Shown piece by piece: positions 44,333-56,636 of a DNA stretch of 64,000 nt (position 1 is its first letter; the number at the start of each line of letters is the position of its first letter). This DNA is from Mercenaria mercenaria (taxonomy: Eukaryota > Mollusca > Bivalvia > Venerida > Veneridae). The notes beneath the pieces were generated by a model that was given only the letters and a program-made list of their open reading frames with translations, ran no database searches and had not been told where the DNA came from. The position numbers and the translations under genes are program-made. The stretch covers positions 1 through 64,000 of the forward strand of contig NW_026463208.1 of the NCBI RefSeq assembly GCF_021730395.1. The letters run 5' to 3'.

Positions 44333-47263
44333 GTAACTTGCATGGTGCAAAGGAGCACATCTAGCTTTTACATTTTTAATACATCATTATCAGTGATCCA
44401 GTTATTAAAAAGTATAATTTCACAGATCATTATTAACTATCATAACAGCAGTTTTTAAGTGCTGTGTGGCGGCCCCGTACTTGGACTCGGTGTTGTTATA
44501 TTTTCTGTTCCTTTGTGATCATGAAGTGCATTCATTCTTAATGTAATTGAGTTCCGCTTATGCCGAGGCCACGGGACGTTAGAGGTGTTGCAAATTCCAT
44601 TACCTCTAATAAACAGACTTAATCAAACCGAGTCTGCTATATTTTGTTGCTTGGTTGCGTTCTATGCTTCCAAAGGATCTTCTCACAGATTTTATTTATC
44701 ACATTGAAGTAGAATTATTGTTATGAGATGGTTGGCATGCTTGCTGTGAAAACGTAATTGATGCTAATGATAATGTCACTTTTCATTATCCTTTTACAAC
44801 TGACATCAACGGTTGAAAGAGGAAAGAGAGAATATCTATTTACAAAAACATACACTTTATTTTAAAAGGAGATAATAAATTGCAAGCCTTTCTACAATAT
44901 TCTTATCATCTTCTAAATGATATTGTGTAACATTAATTTTAAGCGAGTGAACTCCATGCATAATATCATACAACTTTATGGTATTGTGCAACTTGATAAG
45001 ATCTATAGGATATATTGTAAAACATTTGATGAATGCGAAAGAAACTTTCCACAATATCTACAATACGTTTCGCCAAGTAAATTCATTCTGTTCAAAGGTT
45101 TTAATATCCAAATCAGGGTACAGTGAGTGGTTCTTGTATGACGAAACATATTGCTCAGTTGGTTTCTTTTTTTTTTCTTTTAAAGAAAACTCTTTATCCA
45201 GCATAAAGTATAAGCATGATCATACATCTTTACAAGGGTCTTATCCTTACTTCTAAAAGACATTGCAGCTAACGTTACATTGTAGGTATCACCTCTTAAC
45301 CGTTAGCCTGCTGGCGGCCAGTGATTCCGTGCAGGCTGATCATGGTCTGCACTGTTCGCCGTTCAGTCAGTATCTTTTTGGTAAGCACCCCTTTTAACAG
45401 TTAATGGTACTGTCCCAATTAGAAAATGGACAAGTTCATTATAGAAATTTAGCAGGGTAAGGGTTCATGTACTTTACGTTTATGTTAACAAAGGTTGTCA
45501 ACTGATGGTGAAGTATGGAACGGCTGTAGACCAATTATCTATTAACATGTTGCAATCTTTACAAACGTTTTCTTTGCCCCAACATTTATGTTCGGACATA
45601 TAGCGTTGCTGTTATCCATGCGTCTGTACGTCCATCCTTCCGTCCGTCTGTACGTCCCGAAATCTTGTGTGTCCAACACTTTAAGCCTAATTTGCTTCAA
45701 ACTTTCATAGATGAACAAGCTTGATGTGCAGATGACCAGAAAGAAATTAACTTTTGTTGTGACTATATTTACCGCAGATATGGCCCATTGATAATTTTGC
45801 TATATAGAATATAAGAAAAATGTGTCCAACTCCTCCCATACTTTTAGCCTGCTTCAAATGTTCAGATGAACACAGATGAACAAGCTTCATGTGGAAATGG
45901 CCATAAAGGAAGGAACTTTTGCTGTGACTTTTTACCACAATAATGGCCCTTATATAGTTTTGCTATATAGAATGTAGAAAATCTTTTGTGTCCAACTCCT
46001 CCCACATAATTAGCCTGATTTGCTTCAAATGTTCACAGATACGCAAGCTTAATGTGCAAATGGCAAAAAAGGAAGGAACTTTTGCTGTGACTTTTTTACC
46101 ACATTACCACAGTTATGACCCTTTGATAGTTTTACATATAGAATATAGAGAAAATCTTGTGTGTCCAACTCTTCAAGTTCTATTGAAAGGATATGCTTGG
46201 TAGTTTCACAGATGAAGGACCTTAATGTGAAGATGACAATAAATCATGTATTTGTTTCTGTGGCTATTTTTTCTAGAATTTTGGCTCTTTATTGATTTTA
46301 CAAAAAAGCCATAGTGAAGAAATTTGTTGTGTTCAACTCCTTATACACGTTTCGAAGGAATTGATTCAATGGATTCAAAGTGGCTCAGGTGCACAATCTT
46401 ATCTAAATATAACTTTGCTTCAAATTTTAAGTTTCCTTTTCTTTTGATAACAAGTTTTTATTCCTATTCCATTATAATACATAACAATATAATTTTACTC
46501 TTACACTAAATTAGAGCAACCTGAAAGATATGCGATGATGAAGCACTACGCCTGTATATCAATAGCAGACAAATAATTTATAAAGATAAGGAAAGAGAAA
46601 CAGAAGTATATATACAAAAAGTTATTTAGAATTTAAAGAGAAATGTTCATAAAAATGACTTAAATCAGTTATATAGTAAATGACCTCTACACTCGCATTA
46701 GTTATTATTGTAAAAATCTGTTGAAATCGTTAAAGGTGAAATAGTATACACACATTTTTATTTTCTTTTATATGAGATAAAAATTGTAATTTCTATTGTG
46801 TTAGAGTTATTGTATAATTTGATGTACACATCTTTATAATTGTTTTTATCACCCTCACTATAATTAGTAATATTACTTTGATTGGTCGTTTATTGGGTTT
46901 TACGTTGCACCGACACAATTATAGGTCATATGGTGATTTTCCAGCTTTGATTGTGGAGGAAGACTCCATTTGCCCCTTCGTGCATTATTTCATCACAGAT
47001 GGGCACTTGAGTAGAACCTCCGATACAACTGGATGACTTCCTCACATGAGGAATTCAACGCACTGAGTGAGGTTCGAACCCACATCGGTTAGAGATAAAT
47101 ACTTCAAAGTCAGCGACCTTAACTACTCGGCCTGAGGCCCCATAATTGGTAGTAGTATCAGTACTGTTATTGTTATAATTGTCTTGAATCACAAGAATTA
47201 TTTTTGCAGTGATGTTCATGATAGAGATTATCATTTATTTACCTCCAGTAACCTATATTGGAC
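44333..47263. repeat. 3-kb segmental duplication, copy B
   Basis: Direct-orientation copy of 25989-28957, 18.3 kb away. Contains the same MITE piece (45303-45463), tandem-repeat element (45595-46436) and SINE (46890-47141). The left boundary lies just inside copy A's region, so the hammerhead at 25914 was not included. Confidence 0.95.
46890..47141 (-). mobile_element. tRNA-derived SINE, copy B
   Basis: Same SINE as at 28575-28835, carried along in the segmental duplication. It lacks part of the CTTCCGTAAGCCAG core piece present in copy A, so a small deletion occurred after the duplication. Minus strand; B-box GGGTTCGAACC is well preserved. Confidence 0.85.
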
Positions 47264-48580
47264 ATGACTAAAGCCGTGCAATATCCACGTATAATTTTGC
47301 AAAAACTCATGTAGGAATAGGGATGTAATGATTTTAATAAATACATATTTAGTGTAAAATGAGATGTCGGGGAATGAAAAAAAAATTGTTCATGAGCTCG
47401 TAACCAACTTCAACAGATAATAACATTTAATTTTTATATGTTGTTAAGCTTGAATTACAATTTCGCATGAGCTACACGTGCCCAGGTGGCAACGTATCAC
47501 AAAACAAACAATCATACTGGATTAGATTTTATTAAATAACTGAATTTCAAAATTTGCAAAAATGAAATAATTTCAGTCTATATATTTATGATGAAACATA
47601 AAAGATTCACAAACTAACTGACTAATTAAATGAATAGCCCCTCTATATGCTGTAATGTAAGAAACGCGTTAGTAAACGCATATCAGATGATACAGGAGAA
47701 CATTTCAGTGTTTCAATATTTTATATTATACATTATCTGTAATACTGCTGACAACTTTGTATTATATTCCTTTTTTTCAAATCCATCTGTGTTGCAACAA
47801 AAAGCAACAGTGTGTTACTCTGCAAATTTTATTTCAGTTAAAATTTTATTAAAGAATAGTCAGACATTTACCAAAGTACGCAGATGTCTTACTGGGTAAC
47901 AGTTTTTGTTTTGATAAATGGTTTGATTATATACATCTATGATCTTAGTTTCCGTTTCCGTCTAAATTATAATAATATTTGATGTCAAACTAAAGCCAAA
48001 TGTTCCAGACTTTAAAGCTGTTTATACATATTTTATAATTTTCATCATCTCGTTAATTTAAATAGTAGGCATTTAACCCTCATCTCGTCGCTGTCAAATT
48101 GGCTAGTGAAATTGTTATTTGAAACAGCCCACACTGTAAAAAAATAGCAACATTTCTGTTATAAGCAAAAATTTTCAAACAATTATTCTCAATATATCGA
48201 AACCGAATATGACTGAATGAATGTAAGACACTTGATTCTTTAAACACCTGATACAAATTCTCCTATTATAGCACGTTTATCTCGATATATTATGATGTAA
48301 TACGAAACAATACATTTTAACGATAATCTATCAATATCAACTGTTCCTCCAAACATTCGAGTGAATGACCGTTCCAACCGTTCACATTTTTGGTATGAAT
48401 AGATTAAAGACATTGTATTGTTTTCCTCACCCTGGCGTGCTTTTTCTGTTCGAATTATTCTTTTTTTTTATTAATTTTTTAACAACAACTGCATATTTCT
48501 GTCATTCACAATGACACTTATGTTACAAATTGTTGCACCCCTGACCTTTGTGTTGTCATGGTGATCAACATGTGTTTGTT
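47264..48580. other. no gene seen
   Basis: AT-rich. The 89-residue frame at 47630-47899 has no recognised domain. Confidence 0.4.
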
Positions 48581-48770
48581 TATGATTTAACGACATTTTT
48601 CGACAGTGTTTCAGTTATATTACGGCGGGCAATTAACCTAACCAGTGTTCCTGAATTCTGTACAAGTATAAATCTGTTCTCCGCAAGTAACTGGCAACTT
48701 CTTCACATGAATTAGAGGTTGAGGACGAATGATTTAAGATCAAATCGTCAAGGAAAGGAAGTTGAACACC
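48580..48770 (-). mobile_element. second SINE type, 5'-truncated
   Basis: On the minus strand the core words TCCTCAACCTCTAATTCATG, GTTGCCAGTTACTTGCGGAG and CAGGAACACTGGTTAGGTTA lead to the tail GAAAAATGTCGTTAAATCAT. I recognise this as a mollusc SINE core of V/Meta type. The tRNA head is absent. Confidence 0.65.
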
Positions 48771-49685
48771 ATCAACCTGCCGCTCAGTTAAGTACTCCCT
48801 CTGGGTGAATCCGAAACAACACCCACTATAAGTGATGGATAATAAATTTAGCTATATAAATAAAAAAATCCAAACTTTTATAAGAAAATGTCATTTAAAA
48901 GAAAAACGATCAATCTATGATATTTCATCCCGATCAATATTCGCTCACAATTTGGATGAAACACTCTTAATATCCTCGATGACACTTGGTTTTATGCAAA
49001 TTGGTTTAAATAAAAACGAAGGAAGTGAAAAATACTACATGTATTTGATATTTGCAAAAACGTAGAATGTTAGTTTGTACATGATATTAAAAGCGTCTCA
49101 GTACGAATTACTGTTTTATATGAAGAAGGGACACCTTTCACAAATTCATATGTAATTCAGTTTATGCCAAAGAACACTTTTATTAACAATTTTGAATGAA
49201 CTCCCTTTTCCTTATTAGTAACGTGGATATGACGTTCAAATGCCCGAAGTAGATGTTGCACTATGTGTATTACTATCATTATCAATATTCTTTATGAGCT
49301 TAATAAAGTAATCTGATGTATCACTTATCCTGTTACATGCATTGTCCAGTATCACACTATAGATCGTAAATATTACCCATACATCCAGGACATCGTTTGC
49401 GATACAGGCAAGCCTTTGCTCAAGACTCCTTCCGAAGAAAGGTCTCTACTACATGTATAAATACTTCCTTACAAAGGTTATGTCTCCGTTTTAAATGGTA
49501 TAAATAGTATAAATTTACCTGTGTTAAGAGACTACCAGTCAACAAAGACCTTTGTTTTCATAATCAGAAACGTGCATGGTCTTAATAGTAATGTTTATCT
49601 GTATATTGTCTCCCCATGATATTCCGCTTGTATGTGTATCTTCTTTATTACGACCTAAAACCATGTTAGTATACAATAACTTATA

Positions 49686-49757
49686 TGAGCCGTGCCATGA
49701 GAAAACCAACATAGTGGGTTTGCGACCAGCATGTATCCAGACCAGCCTGCGCACATT
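49686..49757. repeat. fragment of dispersed palindromic repeat (GAGCCGTGCCATGAGAAAAC)
   Basis: GAGCCGTGCCATGAGAAAAC, CAACATAGTGGGTTTGCGAC and CAGACCAGCCTGCGCA match the terminal part of a palindromic MITE I remember from bivalves. Only one arm is present here. Confidence 0.6.
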
Positions 49758-49759
49758 CT

Positions 49760-50467
49760 TGTATATATGGAAATAAATACAAAATAGCAAGATGCTACAA
49801 CATTTTCATTGATAAGAAATGTGATTACCGACTAAAACACTTCAGCCAAAGAAATGCCATAAGTAATCACTGTCCTTCTGGAAAACGCTCTTACTGTGTG
49901 AAGTAAAATGAGCGGATTAGGAAGAGCACCTAACCAAAGTAATTCAGACAAGTTCCTGTTCTATATTTAGTTAGCTTAATGACTGATAAAAAGTTATGTG
50001 TTATGTGTATTTAATGTAAATTTTATTCAAAAAAACGGGTCCAAAAAGTCCAAAGAAATTGTTGAGTACTGATACACTTATGTCAGTGGCAATGAATTAT
50101 TGATATGCTCTATAAGGAAAACCAACTGAATGTGATTTTCCTAATTTGATTTTACATGCCAAAGAATTCTGCAGAAATACTGTCAGCATACACTTTACGT
50201 CTCGATCTTAAAGTACATATCTAAGCGCATGGAAATAAAAGTCTTTACATTTTGTTCACTTGAATCAAATAAGGTCCAAAACGAGTTCGAATGCATGTAC
50301 CTAGTATATGACATTGATTATTTCTAAATAGGAAAGTGAAAAAATCAACTGGACAAACAAAAAGACAACAAATGAAATCACGTCTTTCCTTTACAAAGTA
50401 ACTTAAGCTGATATCCTCATTGGCTTGAATACAAGAGATGACAGACATACCAGTGTTTTGCTATCCC
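49760..50467. other. no gene seen
   Basis: AT-rich sequence between the MITE arm and the second GRDP block. Nothing recognised. Confidence 0.35.
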
Positions 50468-51601
50468 TTTCATTCTTATAGATAGTAAATATATAAGTAA
50501 CACAGGTCAGAAAGGTTGATACGGGATATTCTCAACCCAACCTGAGCAAAGTGATAACACCCGACGCGCAATTTTGACATGCATATATCATTGTTTTTAT
50601 TTGGCATGAATGTGTTCTTATATGAGATATTGTGGCGCGCAAGACTTAATTGCCTACCTCAATAAACAAGTAAACACTCAGGTCAAATTAGATCTTATCT
50701 AGGCTTTAACTTTGGCATGCATGGAGCCAACGTTTTCATGCGGCTGAAATTCTTCCTTTAATAAGACGGAGTGTCAAGAGCATGGCCCATGTTCCTATCT
50801 CAATGGTCAGTCACATTGTAGGTTAAAATATCGTGTCAAAGTTTCCCCAGGCCATACCTTTAACATGCATTGAACACTTGATATTAATTTGACTGATATA
50901 TTACCTTACTGAGCCGTAGCCGTAACGTCGCACACAAGACCAAAGCTCCTATTTCAAAGATCAATGACATGTTCTGGTGTCATAGGTCCTGTCAGAGCTT
51001 GTCCGGGTCTTTCTTTGACATTCAACAATCTTAGTTTATTTGGCATAAATGTTTGTTTTTATTAGATGAAGTGTTGCTTGAAAATCCATGGCCAGAGCTT
51101 AAACCGAATGAGAAGGAAGTCGCCCAAAAGACCTAAGACTTTGACATGTATTGAACAATATCTTTTAAATTTGACAGAATTATCACCTGAATATTACGGG
51201 GTATTGCAAGTAATACACAGTGCCTTTATCTCAAATTTCAATTTCATACATTTTGGTCAAAGATCAGTCAGTCCTTCTACAATCAGTAACTTTAACATTA
51301 ATGAAATTATTGATTTATTTTTGTCTCACTAACAGATTACTATTTAGAATATGCAAACGCAAGTCCTTGAAACATGATACGTTTTTTAAGAAACGGGGAT
51401 AATGCTACAAAATTTGCTGTTATAATCTAATAAGTGTTACTTTTAGAAAACCATTTACATCAATTTTATTGTCTTTCCGGATGATTTTTAAGCACATTTG
51501 TACACAAATCCCTATTTGGAATGTCATTTGGCATTTGGTAAATCCTTTCTTTTGTGCTTTTGTTGTTTGATATGCAAGTACTTAAACAGTTATTTACACA
51601 T

Positions 51602-52429
51602 CTACTGACAGTTATTGATACATCTATATGTGCAATCATGGAATGGTTCGTTATAAAATCTCTCCCAGCTCTTCAGTGTAAGTTGACTCGCTTCATGTAA
51701 CTTCGAGCCAACGGTCTGGTCAGTACTTGTGTCGTCATGCTGTAATAATCTTCGAAGAATCCTTCCCATATCAAATTTGTACGCCAGTGGGTTGCTTTGG
51801 TGGGTGTGCCACAGCAGATCTATTCCAATACTTGGAGTCAGCGAGAGGCATGGTAGAAGTTTGCACAGATAAATGTATTGCTTGTATCTTTCGTTGACAT
51901 TTTCATGGTTTTCTTCATTCTTGTGTTCTGTTGATGCTATCTTATCATAGAATGTCGACTGTCTCTGTGCAGCTGCAACAAGATCGTAAGACGATGTGAA
52001 GTTCTCTACGGCGTCTTTATCAAGTATGCCGTATTCCATCGCAAATGGCTCATCTTTGTCCCCGTACTTCTGTAACCAGTGTTTCTTTGCAGCTTGCAAA
52101 CACAGAGCTCTCTCTTGCTTATTGTAAAATGTATGGTTGACGACTGTTCCAACAAGAGCAATGCAATCGCTTTCATAGTTCTTCGGGGACAGCATATGAC
52201 AATGCCATATCCACTCAATATCAAGAGGGGCAGTTAGACATTCGTCCCTGTGTTCAGCGGCAAGCGGTATCCAGTACTTTTCATATCTGTATGCAGCACG
52301 TCTCAGCATATGTTCGTCTTTAAGGTCTGGAATTTCAGCAACCTTTTCCAGAAAATCGATGTCCCTCGGAACCTGTGGTAGCAAATCTATGCTGAACATC
52401 AGTTTAGACGCCGCTTCCTTGTGATCCAT
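51602..52429 (-). CDS. GRDP-like protein, copy 2, 275 aa, shortened tail
   Basis: Nearly identical to copy 1 over residues 1-272, with both WxWHxHxLSPxxY-type motifs intact. Differences include a missing Ser-Leu pair near residue 148 and conservative changes. I place the start at the ATG at 52429; the longer frame start at 52441 is a GTG that overlaps the splice acceptor (intron ends 52441). After TYRCINNC the frame stops, so the ladder of cysteines of copy 1 is lost, as is the copy 1 poly(A) region. It may still be expressed, with a new 3' end, or be on the way to a pseudogene. Confidence 0.85.
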   Translation of the reverse strand: MDHKEAASKLMFSIDLLPQVPRDIDFLEKVAEIPDLKDEHMLRRAAYRYEKYWIPLAAEHRDECLTAPLDIEWIWHCHMLSPKNYESDCIALVGTVVNHTFYNKQERALCLQAAKKHWLQKYGDKDEPFAMEYGILDKDAVENFTSSYDLVAAAQRQSTFYDKIASTEHKNEENHENVNERYKQYIYLCKLLPCLSLTPSIGIDLLWHTHQSNPLAYKFDMGRILRRLLQHDDTSTDQTVGSKLHEASQLTLKSWERFYNEPFHDCTYRCINNCQ

Positions 52430-52440
52430 TTTGTCAAGCA

Positions 52441-53308
52441 CTACAACAAAAATAAATGGTTTTATTCAGCTTCTTTTCAGACATGACAGATTGGTACATA
52501 CTAGAACATACATAGTGTAAGGCAAATGCAAATGAGGGATGAGGTGTCTAACAGTTATGTGTCAGGCTTTATTATTTATTTATTTATTTAGAAAATAAGG
52601 CTTAATATTCATAAATCATGAAACAATGTTGCTCTTATTTTCCAATCCTAACTTAAGTTATACCTAAAAAGGAATTCATATAAAATATATATCTAAGCAG
52701 CTGTGCACAACGCCTACCCGAACTAAAAAAAGTAATAAGCGCGTGTCCGAAGGGTAGAATCGCATAATTCCACATCCAACGTTATGTCTTTACAAAATTG
52801 GGTGATCCATTTGTCATTTAAAATGTCTAATTGAAATAAAACTAATTACATCTTTTTTTTCTGTCATTATGTTCATGTCAAGTACCTCTATATTGTATTG
52901 ACGTTGCATAAAAATGGTCATGTAAGCTCCCTTTGCCATTCAAAGTCATAATTGGATAACTGTACTTCCTGCAAAATATGTCCTTTAAACGTATCTCTCT
53001 CTCTCTCTCTCGTTCTCTCTCTCTCTCTCTCTTTGTCTCTCTTTCAAGTCACATATTTCCCTGTGTTTGAATTGCGTGAGTATGTCACTACAAATTTTAC
53101 ATTATATTAAAATCTATAAATATGCGAAAACAAGGATCTGATTAGGTTTATTATTTTCTGCGTAATACATTAAATATTGGTAGCTACAGAAGCTAGACGA
53201 GGGAAATCCTGATGTCATTGCCCTAAGAAAACAGTCTTGTGCCGAGAAAAATATTCAGTCGGAATGTATAAGACTAATAAGGTGAAATTGTAAGAAAATA
53301 TTTCTTAC
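52441..53308 (-). other. intron of GRDP-like gene copy 2
   Basis: Donor CAAG|GTAAGAAA (53309/53308) and acceptor GTTGTAG|TGCTTGAC (52441/52440) as in copy 1. A (CT)n microsatellite at about 52996-53045 is about twice as long as the one in copy 1. Confidence 0.85.
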
Positions 53309-53377
53309 CTTGAAATTTCCACCAAATCTGTTCCGTAAAAATGAGAGTTTGTCCGGGCGGCCGACCCTTTTATATAT
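53309..53377 (-). promoter_or_regulatory. TATA promoter and non-coding exon 1 of copy 2
   Basis: TATATAAAAGGG on the minus strand (53377-53366) and exon 1 ending at 53309 match copy 1 with few changes. The conservation argues that copy 2 can still be transcribed. Confidence 0.7.
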
Positions 53378-53595
53378 CCACTGAGATCAATGATAACATT
53401 ATTGTTTCCGTTCAATATTTATTAATATAATTCGTAGAATCAAGTTTTAAAACAATTAAACAAAGCATGGGCGTAGTCACTATTTATACACGATGCAGCC
53501 CCTCGTGAAATTATTTCGAAGGTAAAACAGCCCGAGTTTATAAATACTGTAAAAACACAGTTTTGCTATAAATCATTTCGATTCTTATATGTCTC

Positions 53596-53757
53596 TTCAA
53601 TTCAGCACATGTTTGTCTTAAAGGTCTGGAATTTCAGCAACCTTTTCCAGAAAATTGATGTGCATTGAAACTTGTGGTAGCAAATCTATGCTGAACATCA
53701 GTTTAAAAGCCGCTTCCTTGTGATCCATTTTGTCAAGCACTACAACAAAGAAAATTA
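53596..53757 (-). pseudogene. third, truncated copy of GRDP-like coding exon start
   Basis: On the minus strand: TTGTTGTAG acceptor, TGCTTGACAAAATGGATCAC start, then codons for MDHKEAAFKLMFSIDLLPQV followed by S-M-HINFLEKVAEIPDL; similarity ends at CATGTGCTG near 53600 with a frame shift close to the end. The intron side also stops after about 10 bp. So a fragment of roughly 160 bp including the splice acceptor was copied. It is a pseudogene piece but shows at least two duplication events of this locus. Confidence 0.85.
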
Positions 53758-53925
53758 CATAAATATCACAGGTTTAGTATTATTAGTAAGGCATCTCAGA
53801 AATGACAGTTATGGGCCTGGCTCAGGGATGACAGTTATGGTTTTGGCTAAACGTCTAAGAAAAGTGTTTCAAATACATTTGTTTTATAAAATGTTTTTTA
53901 TCACAGTATATATTGTATTCAGAGG
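53758..53925. other. spacer before minisatellite
   Basis: Short region with no recognised feature; it contains GACAGTTATGG twice (53803 and 53830). Confidence 0.4.
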
Positions 53926-55395
53926 AGGAGGAAGCTATAATGTTGAGGCGTTATATTATGTTCACAGAAGGAGGCTATCATGCTGATGCGATAATATTGT
54001 TCAGAGAAATGAGCCCATAATGTTAGGCGTTATTTTATGTTCAGGGGAGAGGCTACATGTTTGGGGCGAAAATATTATTTCAAGGAGGAGGCTATAATGT
54101 TAAATGCGATAATATTATGTTTCAAGGATGAACTATAATGTTGAGGCGATAATATTATGCCCCGAGAGGATCTATAATGTAAGGCTTTATATTATGTTCA
54201 AAAGGAGGGGGCAATAATGTTGATGCGATAATATTATGTTCAAGAATGAGACTATAATTTTTGAGCGTTTATTTATGTTCAGGGGAGGGCTATAATGTTG
54301 AGGCGATAATATTATTTCAGAGGATAAGACTTTAATGTTGAGCTTATATTAGTTAAAGAGAGGAGGCTATAATGCGAGACGATAATTTTAGTTCAGAAGG
54401 AGGCGTAATGTTGAGGCGATAAATAAATTCAGAGATAAACCCCATAATGTTGAGGCGATAATATTATGTCCAAGGATGAGGCTATAATGTTGAGGCGTTA
54501 TAAAAATGTTCAAAAAGGGGAGGCTGTAATGTTGGGGCGGAAAATATTATGTCAGAGAATGAGACTATAATTTGGGGCGTATATATTCAGAGGAGGAGGC
54601 TATAATGTTAGGCTTTAATATTATGTTAAAGGGAAATAAGACTTTAATGTTGAGGCGTTATATTATGTTCAAGGAAGGCATAATGCTGAGCCCATAATAT
54701 TATTTTCAGAAGGAGGAGCTGTAATGTTGAGGCGATAAATAATGTTCAGAGGATAAAACCTAATGTTGAGGCGATAATATTATGCCCAAAGGGGTTTGAG
54801 GCAATAATGTTGAGTGCGTTAAAATTAAGTTCAAAAAAAGGAGGCTGTAATGTTGAGGCGGTAAATTATGTTCAGAGAATGAAAACTATAATGTTGGGGC
54901 GATAATAATGTCCAATGATGAGCAAAAATGTTGAGGCGATAATATATGTTCAGAGAGGTTTAAAAATGTTGGGGCGATAATATAATGTTCAGAGATGGAG
55001 ACAATAATGTTAAACGTTATATTATGTTTAGAGGATGAGCTATAATGTGAGGCGTTAAAATTATTTTAGGGGAGGAGGCTATAATGTTGAGGCGATAATA
55101 TTATGTTCAGAGGATGAGACTTTAATGTTGAGGCGTTATGTTATGTTCAGAGGAGGAGGCTATAATGCAGAGGCGATAACATTACGTTCAGAGGAGAAGG
55201 CTATAATGTTGAGGCTATAATATTATGTTCAGAAGATGAGACTATAATGTTGAGGCGATGATATTATGCCAGAGATAGGCTAAAAAAGTTGAGGCGTTAT
55301 ATTATGTTCAAGGGGGAGGCTAAATGTCGGGGCGATAATTTTAATTTTCAGAGGATGAGACTATAATGTTGAGGGGATAATAAGGGCAGAAATGA
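53926..55395. repeat. minisatellite of about 41-bp units, roughly 35 copies
   Basis: Head-to-tail units with the core ATAATGTTGAGGCGATAATA followed by TTATGTTCAGAGGAGGAGGC (or GATGAGACT). Two unit types, GAGGAGGCT and GATGAGACT, appear to alternate in places, with GGCGATAATA or GGCGTTATAT. Units differ by many single-base gaps. Low-complexity, non-coding. The pattern ends abruptly at about 55395. Confidence 0.9.
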
Positions 55396-56250
55396 GATAC
55401 CCCACCCTGCTTTAATTTATGTGTCTATGCCAATCAAAATAGATTCTTATTCATTTGTGGACATAAACATTAATGGGCTTGAATTATGCTTACTATAACT
55501 ATCAAAGGGCGTACAAACAACGGTAGAAGCAATACATAAAGGAAACTCTAAACCATTAATTTCCTTCCTGTCGTGAAAACGGACGACATTCAAAATTCTT
55601 ATGCCTATATCAGAACTGTTATTACTAAAATATGATACTGCTGTATCGTAACAATACATCTCCATGCATTACATCCATATTTGCATCACAAGTAACTCCA
55701 GTTCGCTAAAATCAGGGTATTACTAACTGATTTACATTGAACAACAACTGCCGATCGGAAATGACAAATGCTTATTTCTATTATACAAAACCGTTTCAAT
55801 CACCCGAACGGGTCGGAAAATAAAGAGAAGAACTGTGATGTTTGCTTCGGCGTTTCTAAAGCCTTTCGCTATCCAAAACTAAACCAGAAAAGACATTTGT
55901 GGAGCCAACGGATCCGCAGAGACGTTTTAACGGAACTATATTTGCATTTTACGGATCTTTGTCTTGTACGGCGTATGAAATGCTGAGTAACTGATCTGAC
56001 GGCATCCAGCGTTTGGGCTAACGGAAGAACTGCAGAATCTTTGGCTTGCGGCAACACACCTTCTTTCAAAGATTTCTACGGGGGAAACTATAAATTCAGG
56101 CCCGAACTGTTTATTACTAGTTTCCCAAATCCGTTAAACAGGGAAAAAACAAACAAAGATAAAAACTAAGACACTGCCCCCAAAAATTCCGCTAAAACCG
56201 TAAGAAAATCAAGACACATAAACAAACTCAAAGTATTTTACACTCAAGAA
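55396..56250. other. no gene seen
   Basis: Only short frames without recognisable domains between the minisatellite and the next tandem repeat. Confidence 0.4.
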
Positions 56251-56251
56251 C

Positions 56252-56636
56252 ATTTTATTAAACTTCTAACGATTTTCAGTAAATACGTACAACCCTATAT
56301 AGTTAACCTTGAATGTGTACGTAGTTCATATGTACTGTCCTCAATTCCGTTGAGTCGTTTTGCTATGAAAATAAATATACTTCAACTAGAAAGTAAACGT
56401 TAAATTCCTTTATATAAACGCCCAAAGAACTCTCAACAACATTTTTTAAATAAGCCATAACGGATTTTCAGTAAATACATATAACCCTGTATATAATCTT
56501 TGATGTGAACTGTAGTTTCATCCATACTGTCCGTCAATTCCGCTGAGTCATTTTGTTATAAAAATAAATATATCTTAAACTAGAAAGTGTCGTTAATTCC
56601 GTATATAAACACCCAAAGTACTTTCATTGACGTGCC
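56252..56636. repeat. tandem duplication of about 190 bp
   Basis: 56252-56441 and 56442-56636 share GATTTTCAGTAAATAC, AACCCT-TATA, ATACTGTCC-TCAATTCCG, GAGTC-TTTTG, AAAATAAATATA, ACTAGAAAGT and TATATAAAC-CCCAAAG in order. Each unit has a TATATAAAC word. It lies 0.55 kb before the LTR-element fossil and could belong to it. Confidence 0.75.

Larger units (their letters stand above)
50468..53443. repeat. GRDP-like gene block, duplication copy 2
   Basis: Direct-orientation counterpart of 35778-41612, shorter because it lacks three pieces. The junction near 51543-51552 joins DNA that in copy 1 is 860 bp apart and removes the 3' end of the gene. The intron and promoter are retained. Confidence 0.9.

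Noticed and set aside
54000-55395. CRISPR-like array (regular repeats near 41 bp)
   Set aside because: Units are contiguous with no unique spacers and the genome is eukaryotic; it is a minisatellite.
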